In this document: positions 15,627 to 24,500 of the stretch, one piece after another
How the letters are laid out: every line of letters begins with the position of its first letter
How positions within the stretch are numbered: the first letter of the stretch is position 1
DNA from: Kibdelosporangium sp. MJ126-NF4
GTDB taxonomy: Bacteria > Actinomycetota > Actinomycetes > Mycobacteriales > Pseudonocardiaceae
Assembly: GCF_000826545.1 (NCBI RefSeq)
Contig: NZ_CDME01000002.1
Location: 1-64,000 of the forward strand
Length of the DNA stretch: 64,000 bases
Direction: 5' to 3'
Notes under the pieces: model-generated
Database searches by the model: none
What the model saw: the letters and a program-made list of their open reading frames with translations, nothing else
Told to the model about the DNA's origin: nothing
Made by a program: the position numbers and the translations under genes

Positions 15627-16109
15627 ATGGTTGAACAGTCCGAAGTGGTCGCCAAGGTCCAGCGCACGATTCCCGGCCCGCCCGAGCGGGTGTACCGCGC
15701 GTGGCTGGATCCGGAGATCATGCACCGCTGGTTCGCCCCGGCGGAATTCACCGTGGCCAAGGTCGAGGTCGACGGACGCGTCGGCGGGCGGGTGAGCGTG
15801 TGGCAGCAGGACGCCGACGGCAACCACGTCGGCGGTCTCGAAGCGACGATCGAGGAACTAGCGCCGGGTGAGCGCATCGTGCTGGGCTGGCACTTCGTGG
15901 GGCCCGACCGCGCCACCGATCCCGCGCGGGCATCCCGGCTGACGGTCACCTTCACCTCGGCGCCAGAGGGCGGCACGCTGCTGCACCTGACCCATGAGCA
16001 TCTCGGTGCCATGGTGGCGTTCATGCCCATGGCTGACATCGCTGACAACGTGGTCGCCGGTTGGGGATCCTCGCTCGACACTCTCGTCGCGATACTCGGC
16101 GGCGAATGA
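15627..16109 (+). CDS. AHSA1/SRPBCC-domain protein
   Basis: This 160-residue protein is a single START-like SRPBCC domain of the AHSA1 type. It opens with QRTIPGPPERVYRAWLDPEIMHRWF and ends with a long helix (ADIADNVVAGWGSSLDTLVAIL). These helix-grip folds bind small hydrophobic ligands in a central pocket; few bacterial members have a defined substrate. ATG 15627 has GGAGAGG upstream, and the gene is co-transcribed with the ArsR regulator. Its 3' end converges on a TetR gene. Confidence 0.9.
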   Translation: MVEQSEVVAKVQRTIPGPPERVYRAWLDPEIMHRWFAPAEFTVAKVEVDGRVGGRVSVWQQDADGNHVGGLEATIEELAPGERIVLGWHFVGPDRATDPARASRLTVTFTSAPEGGTLLHLTHEHLGAMVAFMPMADIADNVVAGWGSSLDTLVAILGGE

Positions 16110-16159
16110 CACCGCAGCGGCGACGGAACCATTAGTCGTCGTCGACGTGGTGGCGATGA

Positions 16160-16783
16160 TCATCGGCTCGCGTGGAGGTAGCCGGTGATCATCGCCACGA
16201 GCTCGTTCTCCAGCCGTGTCACGTCGATGGAGCCGGGAGAGGCGATGAGCTGGTGCACGGTCATCTCCACAGTGGACGCCACGAGCCGTGCGGCCGTTTC
16301 CTTGTCCCCGACGTGGACTTCGGGGTGACGGTCGAGCAGATCCCGCAGGTCACCGATCATCTCCCACTCCTGGCGGGTGATTCGCTCCAGCAGCTCGGCG
16401 GAGCGGGGCGCCTGCTCGAACATGATCCGCAGCAGTTCCGGATCGTCGAGGTGGTTCTCGATCACCGTGTGCACGAACACCCGGACGATGTCCTCGAGCG
16501 GCTCCGGCCGGTCCTTGTACCGGCGCAGCGCCGTGGCGGCCCTGTCACCGTCGAGGTGCCGGGTCAGCAGTTCGGTCAGGATCGCGTCCTTGTTCGGGTA
16601 GTACTGGTACAGCGAGCCGATCGAGATCCGCGCCCGCTCGGCGATCCGGTTCGTGGTCCCGGCGGCGTAGCCGTACTCGGCGAAAATGTGAGCAGCGGCC
16701 GTGAGGATGCGCTGCCGGGTCAGCTCGGCCCGGACCTGGCGTGGTTGTTTACGTGGCTGAAGCCGACGCTGTTCCGCCGTCAT
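16160..16783 (-). CDS. TetR-family transcriptional regulator
   Basis: This 207-residue protein has a classic TetR DNA-binding domain (RQRILTAAAHIFAEYGYAAG then RARISIGSLYQYYPNKDAI) and a helical effector domain. It is divergent from the PPOX-family gene at 16851, with 67 bp between them, and the reductase that follows is probably in the same regulon. The basic N-terminal tail (RRLQPRKQPRQVRAEL) is often seen in AcrR-like members. The ligand is unknown. Confidence 0.92.
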   Translation of the reverse strand: MTAEQRRLQPRKQPRQVRAELTRQRILTAAAHIFAEYGYAAGTTNRIAERARISIGSLYQYYPNKDAILTELLTRHLDGDRAATALRRYKDRPEPLEDIVRVFVHTVIENHLDDPELLRIMFEQAPRSAELLERITRQEWEMIGDLRDLLDRHPEVHVGDKETAARLVASTVEMTVHQLIASPGSIDVTRLENELVAMITGYLHASR

Positions 16784-16829
16784 GGCACCTCCTGCGAACC
16801 GGCGCGAAAGCGAGTAGCGCGCAAACCGA

Positions 16830-16846
16830 ATAATTGCTCATAATTG
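16830..16846. promoter_or_regulatory. Direct repeat before the PPOX gene
   Basis: ATAATTG occurs twice, 10 bp apart, on the same face of the helix, ending 4 bp before ATG 16851. It is strikingly AT-rich for this region. No ribosome binding site is visible, so the following gene may have a leaderless or very short-leader transcript. A site for the divergent TetR protein is plausible. Confidence 0.45.
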
Positions 16847-16850
16847 TGCC

Positions 16851-17492
16851 ATGACCAGCAGTGATACTCTCAGTGCGGCTCGCCCGCGTCGGGTGTCCTT
16901 CCAGGAGGTCCGTGCGCGGTTGGGGGAGCCGGAGGCCATGATCAAGGCCAAGGTGCACGACCGGATCGACCGACACGTCCGCCGGTTCATCGCCCATTCC
17001 CCGTTCCTGTCGATGGCCACGTCGGATGCGACCGGCCTGCCTGACTGCTCACCGCGCGGCGACTACCCGGGGTTCGTCAAGGTGCTCGACGAACGCACTC
17101 TCGCGATCCCCGACCGGCCGGGCAACAAGCTCGCCGACTCGTTCCACAATCTCGCCGAGAACGACGGGATCGGACTGATGTTCATCGTCCCAGGGATGCG
17201 GGAGGTGTTGCGTGTCAACGGTCGCGCCTATCCCACCGACGAACCGGACGTCCTCGCCCGGATGCGGACCGAGGGCAGAGACGCGCAGTTGGCACTCGTC
17301 GTCGATGTGGCGGAGGTGTTCATGCACTGCGGACGCGCGCTGATCCGGTCAAGGCTGTGGGATCCGGCGAGTCAGGCACTCGCGGCGGAAATGCCGTCCG
17401 TCGGCGAGGTCGCCGCCGACCAGATGGGGCTCGACATCGATCCGGCGATCGTGGAGAACATGCTCGAAGCCGCCTACCGGCAGCTGTACTGA
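16851..17492 (+). CDS. Pyridoxamine 5'-phosphate oxidase-family flavoprotein
   Basis: This 213-residue protein matches the split-barrel FMN-binding PPOX family (MSMEG_1061-like). Visible blocks are RFIAHSPFLSMATSDATGLP, SPRGDYPGFVKVLDERTLAI and a later REVLRVNGRAYPTDE barrel strand. Members bind FMN or F420 and reduce or oxidise small molecules; few are true pyridoxine enzymes. It is followed 12 bp later by a phthalate-dioxygenase-type reductase gene, which could supply electrons. A similar fusion or pairing of PPOX protein and ferredoxin reductase occurs in other actinobacteria. Likely controlled by the divergent TetR protein. Confidence 0.88.
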   Translation: MTSSDTLSAARPRRVSFQEVRARLGEPEAMIKAKVHDRIDRHVRRFIAHSPFLSMATSDATGLPDCSPRGDYPGFVKVLDERTLAIPDRPGNKLADSFHNLAENDGIGLMFIVPGMREVLRVNGRAYPTDEPDVLARMRTEGRDAQLALVVDVAEVFMHCGRALIRSRLWDPASQALAAEMPSVGEVAADQMGLDIDPAIVENMLEAAYRQLY

Positions 17493-17504
17493 GGGGATGC
17501 GCTG

Positions 17505-18413
17505 ATGCAGACAACAGTTCTCGACCAGGTGGAACCGGTCGCCGACGGCGTCGTGTCACTCGTCCTGAGCAGTACCGACGGGCCGCTGGCGCCATGGGAA
17601 CCTGGCGCGCACGTCGATCTGGCGCTGCCCAACTGGCTGACGCGGCAGTACTCGCTGTGCGGGAACCCGGCTGATCGCGACAGCTACCGTGTCGCGGTCC
17701 GGCACGACCGCCTCAGCCGGGGCGGCTCGGAGTACGTCCACCTGTTCCTGCGAACCGGCCGGACACTCGACGTCTCGGTGCCACGCAACAACTTTCCGCT
17801 GCTGCCCGCGTCGGAGTACCTGTTCGTCGCCGGAGGGATCGGCATCACTCCGATGGTGCCGATGCTGGCGGCGGCGGTCGAAGCGGGAGCCTTGGCGACG
17901 CTGGTGTACGTGGGCAGGTCGGTCGCCACCATGCCTTTCGCCGACGAACTGCGAGCTGTCCATGGCAACCGAGTGCGCATCCACGCCACTGAGGAGGACG
18001 GCAGGCCCGACTTCGCCGCGCTGGCTGCCACGCTGAGCCCCGATGCCGAGGTGTATTGCTGTGGCCCCGCGTCGATGCTCGACGCGGCCGAGGCGGCGTT
18101 TCCCGCTCATCGGCTGCACATCGAGCGCTTCCGGCCGGTCGCCAAACAGTTCGCCGCCAACCAGCCGTTCGAGGTGCACTGCGTCCGATCAGGACAGACT
18201 GTGCCGGTCGGTGCCGAAGAGTCCATGCTGGACGCTGTGAACCACGCAGGGATTCGAGTGGCCTCCGGCTGCCGCGAAGGGGTGTGCGGCAGTTGCGAGA
18301 TCACCGTCGTCGACGGGGATCCGGAGCACCGCGACGACATCGGCGCGCCTGCTGGCCGGATGTACTGTTGCGTTTCCCGCGCGCTGTCCTCCCGTCTCGT
18401 CGTCGACCTCTGA
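17505..18413 (+). CDS. PDR/VanB-type oxidoreductase with 2Fe-2S ferredoxin domain
   Basis: This 302-residue protein has three parts. An N-terminal flavin-binding barrel contains RQYSLCGNP. A central NAD(P)H-binding domain contains VAGGIGITPMVPML. A C-terminal plant-type ferredoxin domain has CREGVCGSC, giving Cys-x4-Cys-x2-Cys, and a fourth Cys in YCCVS. The order flavin-NAD-ferredoxin is that of phthalate dioxygenase reductase. It moves electrons from NAD(P)H through flavin to the iron-sulphur cluster and on to an oxygenase or, here, perhaps the PPOX-family flavoprotein encoded just upstream. Its 3' end converges on the monooxygenase gene at 18481. Confidence 0.93.
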   Translation: MQTTVLDQVEPVADGVVSLVLSSTDGPLAPWEPGAHVDLALPNWLTRQYSLCGNPADRDSYRVAVRHDRLSRGGSEYVHLFLRTGRTLDVSVPRNNFPLLPASEYLFVAGGIGITPMVPMLAAAVEAGALATLVYVGRSVATMPFADELRAVHGNRVRIHATEEDGRPDFAALAATLSPDAEVYCCGPASMLDAAEAAFPAHRLHIERFRPVAKQFAANQPFEVHCVRSGQTVPVGAEESMLDAVNHAGIRVASGCREGVCGSCEITVVDGDPEHRDDIGAPAGRMYCCVSRALSSRLVVDL

Positions 18414-18480
18414 TCTCAGGCATCCGCCCATGGCCCACTCGCGCGATCACCCTCCTGGAGGTGCGGCGGGCCCACCAGTG

Positions 18481-19716
18481 TCAGCGAGGGGAGTGGCGCA
18501 GTCCCGCTGCGGCGCCCACCAGTGGCAGCAGCGCGCGCAGCATCGGGCGTCCGGCTCGGCTGGTGAGATGTTGTTGCCAACGCACGGGTTGCAGTGATTC
18601 GCGCAGCGCCGGTACCGCGTGACGCGCCATGGCTCGTTGGTAGTTGTGCAGTGTCAAGGCCACCGCCCGCTTGTCATGGGCCTCGGCGAGGTGCTGGACG
18701 AGCACGTCGGCGTCGCGGATGGCGGTTGCGGCGCCTTGTCCGCCGGTGGGTGGCATGGCGTGCACGGCGTCACCGAGCGCGGTGGTCGCCTTGACTTGCC
18801 ACGGTGTGAGGTCGGCGTCCGGATCGGCTGCGTAGAAGGGAAACTGGGTGATCTGGGCTGGGTCGGAGTTGTCGAGCAAGGTGTGCACCCAGGTCGACCA
18901 GCCCGGCAGCAGATCTCGCGCCCGGTGCAGAGCGGCTGTGCCGGTGACGGGTCCCGACTCGGTGATGGTGGTCGGGACGATGATGCCCCACAGCACGTAT
19001 CCGGGTTCCACGATCGCCGCTACTTCCCGGCACGTGTCGGCCGCGATCGGCGCGGTGGCTGGGTCGTGCAGTGACAGGAAGATCGCGGTGCCGTCGGGGC
19101 CGAGAACGAACGCGGGTCCGACGCTGAGGTCGTGAGGCAGGCCCGCGCGGACCGCGTCGGTCAGAGCGGCTCGTCCGGCCAGTCCGGACGAGGGCAGTAC
19201 TTGGCTGGTGGGACTGCCGGTGAGGGCGGCGACGACGCGGGAGCGGGCGCCGTCCGCGCCGACGAGTACATCGGCGGTGTCGGTGCTGCCGTCGGCGAAA
19301 CGGGCGGTCACCGTGCCCTCGGGGTCCTGGTGCAGGCCGACGAACTCGGAACCGAGCCGGACAACGTCGTCCAGGCCGTGGCCCAGCAGTCTGCGCAGCG
19401 GGATCCGGCCGATCAGCAGGTGGTCGCCGTCGTCGCCGCGGGGAAGGCGCGCCAGCGCACGTAAGCGGTGGTCCAGCACGGTGAACTGCCGGAACGCGCG
19501 CGGGTGTGGGGCGCTGGCCATCAGTGCCTGAAACACCGGTGGGTCCAGCCGCCGTCGCAGCACATCCACCGCGGGCGGGTTCAGGTGTAACCGGTGGCCC
19601 GCGGTGCGTGCCAGGTCGGTGTCGCGCTCATGGACCTGCACATCCATTCCGGCTGCTCGCAGTCCCTGCGCCGCGACCAACCCGCCGATCCCCGCGCCGA
19701 TGACAAGAACTCGCAT
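18481..19716 (-). CDS. FAD-dependent monooxygenase
   Basis: This 411-residue protein is a class A flavin monooxygenase of the PHBH fold. The N-terminal FAD motif is VIGAGIGGLVAAQGLRAAG, the DG motif is VGADGARSRV, and the GD motif is ALGDAVHAMPPTGGQGAA. It should hydroxylate or epoxidise an aromatic or polycyclic small molecule using NAD(P)H. ATG 19716 is preferred over GTG 19719 because GGAGAGG then lies at a normal distance. The gene is divergent from a MarR regulator, and the shared upstream region carries two near-identical palindromes. Confidence 0.92.
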   Translation of the reverse strand: MRVLVIGAGIGGLVAAQGLRAAGMDVQVHERDTDLARTAGHRLHLNPPAVDVLRRRLDPPVFQALMASAPHPRAFRQFTVLDHRLRALARLPRGDDGDHLLIGRIPLRRLLGHGLDDVVRLGSEFVGLHQDPEGTVTARFADGSTDTADVLVGADGARSRVVAALTGSPTSQVLPSSGLAGRAALTDAVRAGLPHDLSVGPAFVLGPDGTAIFLSLHDPATAPIAADTCREVAAIVEPGYVLWGIIVPTTITESGPVTGTAALHRARDLLPGWSTWVHTLLDNSDPAQITQFPFYAADPDADLTPWQVKATTALGDAVHAMPPTGGQGAATAIRDADVLVQHLAEAHDKRAVALTLHNYQRAMARHAVPALRESLQPVRWQQHLTSRAGRPMLRALLPLVGAAAGLRHSPR

Positions 19717-19726
19717 CACCTCTCCA

Positions 19727-19740
19727 ATCAGTTTGCTGAT
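19727..19740. promoter_or_regulatory. MarR-type operator next to the monooxygenase start
   Basis: ATCAG-TTTG-CTGAT is an inverted repeat with 5-bp arms, 10 bp upstream of the monooxygenase start codon. It matches the site at 19791-19804 in both arms and spacing. Confidence 0.65.
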
Positions 19741-19790
19741 ATCAACGTAGCTGAAAGTCGCTACTCGTTGCCACCATAGCTGTTTGGAGA

Positions 19791-19804
19791 ATCAGCTAGC
19801 TGAT
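19791..19804. promoter_or_regulatory. MarR-type operator next to the marR start
   Basis: ATCAGCTAGCTGAT is a perfect 14-bp palindrome, 11 bp before the regulator's GTG start at 19816. With the copy at 19727-19740 it frames the 99-bp divergent promoter region, so one regulator can shut both genes. Confidence 0.72.
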
Positions 19805-19815
19805 AGTCTGTCCGT

Positions 19816-20277
19816 GTGGGTGACGATGAGTGGACGAGCGAGGACCTGGCCGTGCTCCCGGCATGGACCGTCGTGCAGGCGTATCACGCGCTCGCCCGCC
19901 GCCTGTACGAGCTGTTCGCGCGTCACGGGTTGACGCCGGTCCAGTTCGGTGTGCTGGCGCAACTGGCGGACTCGCCGGACCTGCTGCAGGCCGAACTCGC
20001 CCGCCGGGTACTGATCCGCCCGCAGAGCATGACCGGCGTCATCGCCGACCTGTCCGAACGCGGCCTGCTGCGTCGACAAGGGCCAGGTGGGCGCGGCAAA
20101 CCGGTGCCGGTACGGCTGACCGAGGAGGGCCGAGCGGTCCTCAAGGCCGCAGGCGTCTCGATCCGGGAGTTCAACGAACCGGCCGCGTTGGGGCTGGAGA
20201 CCTACGAAGCAGGAATGCTCAACGCCCTGCTGCACAAGCTGATCGCCGCACAGACAGGACACAGCGAGTCCTCGTGA
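19816..20277 (+). CDS. MarR-family transcriptional regulator
   Basis: This 153-residue winged-helix protein has the MarR layout. N-terminal dimer helix AYHALARRLYELFARHG precedes the DNA-binding LLQAELARRVLIRPQSMTGVIADLSERGLLRRQ and a wing with GRGKPVPVRLTEEG. It is divergent from the FAD monooxygenase and probably represses both genes through the ATCAG-N4-CTGAT sites, releasing them when a phenolic or similar ligand binds. GTG 19816 is the only start that leaves the palindrome outside the gene. Confidence 0.92.
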   Translation: MGDDEWTSEDLAVLPAWTVVQAYHALARRLYELFARHGLTPVQFGVLAQLADSPDLLQAELARRVLIRPQSMTGVIADLSERGLLRRQGPGGRGKPVPVRLTEEGRAVLKAAGVSIREFNEPAALGLETYEAGMLNALLHKLIAAQTGHSESS

Positions 20278-20454
20278 CCCAGTCATGGCAGCGGGTGCTC
20301 GTTGCCGCCGCGGCGGAAGGTGGCCTGATGAGGCACAGTTGTTGCCCTGATTGTCACGGGCCCGGTGATCGCCGGAGTGTGTCCGTAACATCATCCACAG
20401 TGGCTTCGTCGTTGCGGGGCCTGGTGCTTTCGGTGCGCGTGAAGGTGAAACCGG

Positions 20455-21228
20455 ATGGTGGACTACGGAATCGACATGTCCGATGTGGAGCGCGAGCAGG
20501 CTCTGCCCGACCTGGTGGCCGAAGGAGACGAGCTCGACGCCCTGGTGTCAGCGGAGGCCGACTGGTCCAGGGAAACGCCCGCTGCGGGGTGGACGATCGC
20601 GCACCAGATCGCTCACCTCGCCGTAGCCGACACGAACGTCCTCATCGCCATCCGCATTCCGCACAAGTTCGACGACGTGCTGAAGCAGGCAGAAGCTGCG
20701 GGCAGCAAGCACGCTGATCTCGACGCGGCAGCGGGAGCAGCCAAGCCACGATCGGAACTGCTGCGGCAGTGGCGCGCAGGTCGAACCCAGGTGGCGGCGG
20801 CGCTCCGGGACATTCCGCTGGACTACAGGTTTCCCTGGTACGGCTCGCAGCTGACCGCGAAGCTGATGGTGCCGCTTCGACTGATGGAAACGTGGGCGCA
20901 CGGGCAGGACATCCACGACACGCTGGGCGTCGAACACCGTCCGACAGGTCGGCTCCGACATGTGGCCGCCCTGGGAGTGATGGGACGAGAGTTGTCGTTC
21001 CACGCCGCTCAGTTGCCCATTCCGGCTGAGCCGTTCCGTGTCGAACTGACCGGTCCCGAAGGTCAGACCTGGTCATGGGGACCGCAAGACGCCAGGCAAC
21101 GGGTCCAGGGCAGTGCCATGGACTTCTGCCTTCGAGTCACCCTGCGCAGGTCCCGAGCCGAGACCGACCTCACGGCGGTCGGCGAGGACGCACGGAAATG
21201 GCTGGACATCGCCCGCGTTTTCCTCTGA
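20455..21228 (+). CDS. TIGR03084-type DinB-like metal-binding protein
   Basis: This 257-residue protein matches the TIGR03084 family of actinobacterial maleylpyruvate-isomerase/DinB-like proteins. The N-terminal four-helix bundle has probable metal ligands in TIAHQIAHLAVADT and ETWAHGQDIHD, and the C-terminal part is the SCP2-like domain. Relatives include mycothiol-dependent isomerases and transferases, so a mycothiol- or metal-dependent small-molecule reaction is likely, but no specific substrate can be named. ATG 20455 has a weak GAAGG upstream; ATG 20476 is an alternative. The 177 bp before it hold no clear feature. Confidence 0.8.
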   Translation: MVDYGIDMSDVEREQALPDLVAEGDELDALVSAEADWSRETPAAGWTIAHQIAHLAVADTNVLIAIRIPHKFDDVLKQAEAAGSKHADLDAAAGAAKPRSELLRQWRAGRTQVAAALRDIPLDYRFPWYGSQLTAKLMVPLRLMETWAHGQDIHDTLGVEHRPTGRLRHVAALGVMGRELSFHAAQLPIPAEPFRVELTGPEGQTWSWGPQDARQRVQGSAMDFCLRVTLRRSRAETDLTAVGEDARKWLDIARVFL

Positions 21229-21287
21229 ATCGGCACAGCGAGTGCCATGCTGCCCATACCCTGACCGCCCGTACCCGTCCTGCCCGT

Positions 21288-21377
21288 GTGGGCATCACTT
21301 CAGGCGCGCACGAGGACGCCTACTGGCGCCGGATCATGCCCGAGATGCTGGCGTTCGTCGGGCAGCGCATCGCCTGA
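21288..21377 (+). pseudogene. C-terminal remnant of an esterase-like alpha/beta hydrolase
   Basis: This frame ends in GAHEDAYWRRIMPEMLAFVG, which resembles the last segment of esterase-D-like alpha/beta hydrolases, where a catalytic His lies in a G-x-H-x-x-x-Y/x-W-R context. No start codon, signal peptide or upstream catalytic Ser block is present; the frame upstream is antisense-like noise. It seems to be what remains of a gene largely replaced by the sequence to its left. The resemblance is from memory and short. Confidence 0.4.
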
Positions 21378-21434
21378 CAGGCCATCCGGCACACATCGCG
21401 CGTCGTGCGGCGTGAACGTGCGTGGAAACCACCC

Positions 21435-24400
21435 ATGACCGGCGGCGCTCGGGGTGGCATGTTGTCCGGCGTGCCCACGAACCGGACAGCTACCAGCAGG
21501 TTGGACGAGACCTGGTGGGTGCGAGGTGTCGCGTTGCACGAACGTGCCATGGGGGAGCCGCTGTCCGCAACTACCGCGCAGCAGTCGGACAGCGGCGCAC
21601 CTCATGGCTGGTTCGGCGTGCGACTGGCCGAAGCCGGATTCGACGGCACGAATGTCCCCGGCTTGTTCGCAGAGGCCCCGGCAAGCATCGCCGCCAGGAT
21701 CGCCCGGCCGGACTGGGCTGACGTCGTCGAGCGGGCGGTGCACACAGCCGAACCCTTGTCATCGGACAAGCCTGGGTACTGCGACTGGCAGGACGCGTTC
21801 GCCATCGTTCTTCGTCCGTTCGTCGTCGAGGCGTCTGGTCGGGTGGCCGCCGAGGTGACGACGGCACTGGCGGAGCGCCGTTCCCTCGCCGAGCAGTTCG
21901 CCACCGACTTGGGTCGTGGACTGGCCGAACTCGCGGCACGGACACTGGTCCACGAGATGCGAGAAGCCCGCAGTCGGCTGGTCGGCGACAACAGCGGCGA
22001 GCGCTTCGCCGACTTCGTCCGGCGGACGGCTGACCCGGACGGCCTCGCCGCGTTTCTCGGGAAGTATCCCGTGCTCGCCAGGCTGCTCGGCCAGGCAAGC
22101 CGGTACGCCGCCGATGCCCGGATCGAGCTGCTCGGCCGGTTCGCCGAGGACCGCGCCGAGATCGTCGAACAGCTGCTGCGCGGTATCGACCCCGGTCTGC
22201 TCACGACGGTCGACGGCGGCTTCGGCGACATCCACCAGCGCGGCCGTTCGGTGGCGTTGCTGTCGTTCGCCAACGGTGAGCGAGTGGTGTACAAGCCCCG
22301 TGACCTGCGGCCACACGTCTGGTTCAGCGCGGCCGTCGGCTGGCTCAACCGGACGGTGCACCAATTGGGCCTGCGAACGGCGGCTGTCGTGGCGAAACCT
22401 GGTTATGGCTGGGTCGAGTACATGACCGCCCGCCCGCTGGGCGATCTCGCTGAAGCCGACCTCTTCTACCGCCGCCAGGGCGCACTGCTCGCGCTCCTGC
22501 ATGCGACGTCCGCGTCGGACATCCACTACCAGAACCTGATCGCGTGTGGCGACCAGCCGGTACTGGTGGACACCGAAACGCTGTTGCAGCCGGTCCTGTC
22601 CGGTCCGGAGGGACAGGCGGCGGACCCCGCCGCGCAGGCGTTGGCCACCTCGGTGTGCCGCACCGCGTTGCTGCCGATGATCGTGGTGGGCGAGCACGGC
22701 GCCGTCGACATGTCCGGGCTGGGCGGCGACCGGGGCACGGTCTCGCCGGGCAGTAAAGCCGTGTGGGAGTCCCCGGCCACCGACCGGATGCGTCTGGCCC
22801 ACGAGCCGCAGCAGCTCACCGGTGCGGCGAACAGGCCCCGTGTCGGTGACCGGGACCTCGACCCGTGCGACTACGAAACGGCGTTGATCCGGGGATTCCG
22901 GCTTGGCTACGACGCGGTGATGTTGCACCGCGCGGAACTCACCGGCCTGGTGGCCGACAGCGCGGGCATGGACGTCCGCGTCCTCGTGCGTCCCACGCAT
23001 GGCTACCTGACTCTGCTGGCGGCGTCATGCGAGCCCGACCTGCTGCGCGACGCGCTCGACCGCGACCGCCTGTTCGATCTGCTGTGGACGGAGTCAGCGG
23101 GGTATCCGTTGCGCCGCAAGCTGTCCCGGCACGAGCTGGTAGATCTGTGGGCGGGGGACGTGCCACTGTTCACCGCACGGCCGGATCGGCGGGACCTCTG
23201 GACGTCGGACCGGCTGCGCGAGCCGGATGTGCTCGGCGAGACCGTGCTGGACCAGGTCCGCACCAAGATCGACGGCCATAGCGAGGCCGACCGGCGTGAC
23301 CAGGAGTGGATCATCTCGGCCACCCTGGCCACCAGACGGGCGCACGGCGGGCACGTCAGCACCACACCGTTGCCCGGCCCGGTCGAGGTCACCGCGGCGC
23401 AGCCGGAGCGGCTGCTCGCCGCGGCCTGTGGCCTGGCCGACCAGATCGTTGCGCGGAGCGCGGCCGCCGGTGACCGCGTCAACTGGCTCGGACTGGAACT
23501 CGTCGACGACAGGCAGTGGTTGCTGCTGCCCATGGGAGCCGGTCTGGCCAACGGGTACACCGGCGTCGCGTTGTTCCTCGCACAACTGGCCGACCTGACC
23601 GGTGTCGCCCACTACGGCGACGTGGCGCGTCGGGCCATCGCGCCGATGGCACCGCTGTTGGAGGCGCTTGCCGCTCAGCCCGCACTCGTCACGGCAGTCG
23701 GCCCCGGCGGGTACCACGGCTTCGGCGGGATCGCATACGCGCTCGCACGGATGGCAACACTGTTGTCGTGCAGCGAGATCGGTCAACTGGCGGAGTCCGC
23801 AGTGGACCATTCGGCGGCCGCAATGGGTGCGGTCACCGGGTGGGCGCACGGCATCGCGGGCTGTCTGGCGGCGATGACCGCGGTGCACACCGAACTGGGG
23901 ACGCCGTCGGCGGCACGACTCGCGGAGAGCTGCGCGGACCAGCTGCGGCAGGCCCTGCTGCGAGACGCTTCCGGTTTCGCCGACGGCAGTGTCGGGATCG
24001 GCCTGGCACTGGCCAGGTTCGGCGAGGCCGACTTGTCCTACGTTCGCCTCGGCAGGGAGGTCCTGGCCGCGTCGGAGCACGACGGCCACGACGGATGGTG
24101 TTCCGGCCGAGCCGGACTGGTTGCCGCTCAGGCGGCTTTCGCCGACGACGCCGAACTCGAGCAGGCCACACGGCACTTCGCCAAGCGTCCGATGCTGCGT
24201 GACCTCAGCTTGTGCCACGGCGAACTGGGCATCACCGAGGCGTTGACCGTGATGGCCGAGCGTCAACCGGCGGCGGTACCGGTCCTGCGGGGCCGCGCGG
24301 GGATGGTGCTGGACGCGGTGAACCGCTACGGCGCGTTCTGTGGGACACCCAACGGCGTGGTCACCCCCGGGCTGCTCACCGGGCTGGCGGGGATCGGCTA

Positions 24401-24470
24401 CGGGCTGCTGCGGCTCGGTTTTCCCGACCGGGTGCCGTCGGCGCTGCTGCTGGAGCCCACCAGGAAATGA
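21435..24470 (+). CDS. lanM: Class II lanthipeptide synthetase LanM
   Basis: This protein of about 1011 residues has both LanM halves. The N-terminal DUF4135 dehydratase is kinase-like, with VVYKPRDLRPHVWF and HATSASDIHYQNL followed by VLVDTETLLQP, the ATP-site blocks that phosphorylate Ser/Thr. The C-terminal LanC-like cyclase carries the zinc ligands in DGWCSGRAGL (about residue 887) and LCHGELG (about residue 925). It would dehydrate Ser/Thr and close thioether rings on a precursor peptide. The probable precursor follows 30 bp later. The start could be GTG 21405, ATG 21435 or ATG 21459; none has a strong ribosome binding site. No LanT transporter-protease is encoded nearby. Confidence 0.93.
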   Translation: MTGGARGGMLSGVPTNRTATSRLDETWWVRGVALHERAMGEPLSATTAQQSDSGAPHGWFGVRLAEAGFDGTNVPGLFAEAPASIAARIARPDWADVVERAVHTAEPLSSDKPGYCDWQDAFAIVLRPFVVEASGRVAAEVTTALAERRSLAEQFATDLGRGLAELAARTLVHEMREARSRLVGDNSGERFADFVRRTADPDGLAAFLGKYPVLARLLGQASRYAADARIELLGRFAEDRAEIVEQLLRGIDPGLLTTVDGGFGDIHQRGRSVALLSFANGERVVYKPRDLRPHVWFSAAVGWLNRTVHQLGLRTAAVVAKPGYGWVEYMTARPLGDLAEADLFYRRQGALLALLHATSASDIHYQNLIACGDQPVLVDTETLLQPVLSGPEGQAADPAAQALATSVCRTALLPMIVVGEHGAVDMSGLGGDRGTVSPGSKAVWESPATDRMRLAHEPQQLTGAANRPRVGDRDLDPCDYETALIRGFRLGYDAVMLHRAELTGLVADSAGMDVRVLVRPTHGYLTLLAASCEPDLLRDALDRDRLFDLLWTESAGYPLRRKLSRHELVDLWAGDVPLFTARPDRRDLWTSDRLREPDVLGETVLDQVRTKIDGHSEADRRDQEWIISATLATRRAHGGHVSTTPLPGPVEVTAAQPERLLAAACGLADQIVARSAAAGDRVNWLGLELVDDRQWLLLPMGAGLANGYTGVALFLAQLADLTGVAHYGDVARRAIAPMAPLLEALAAQPALVTAVGPGGYHGFGGIAYALARMATLLSCSEIGQLAESAVDHSAAAMGAVTGWAHGIAGCLAAMTAVHTELGTPSAARLAESCADQLRQALLRDASGFADGSVGIGLALARFGEADLSYVRLGREVLAASEHDGHDGWCSGRAGLVAAQAAFADDAELEQATRHFAKRPMLRDLSLCHGELGITEALTVMAERQPAAVPVLRGRAGMVLDAVNRYGAFCGTPNGVVTPGLLTGLAGIGYGLLRLGFPDRVPSALLLEPTRK

Positions 24471-24500
24471 AGTCCACAGGAGAACCAGGGAGAGGGAGAA

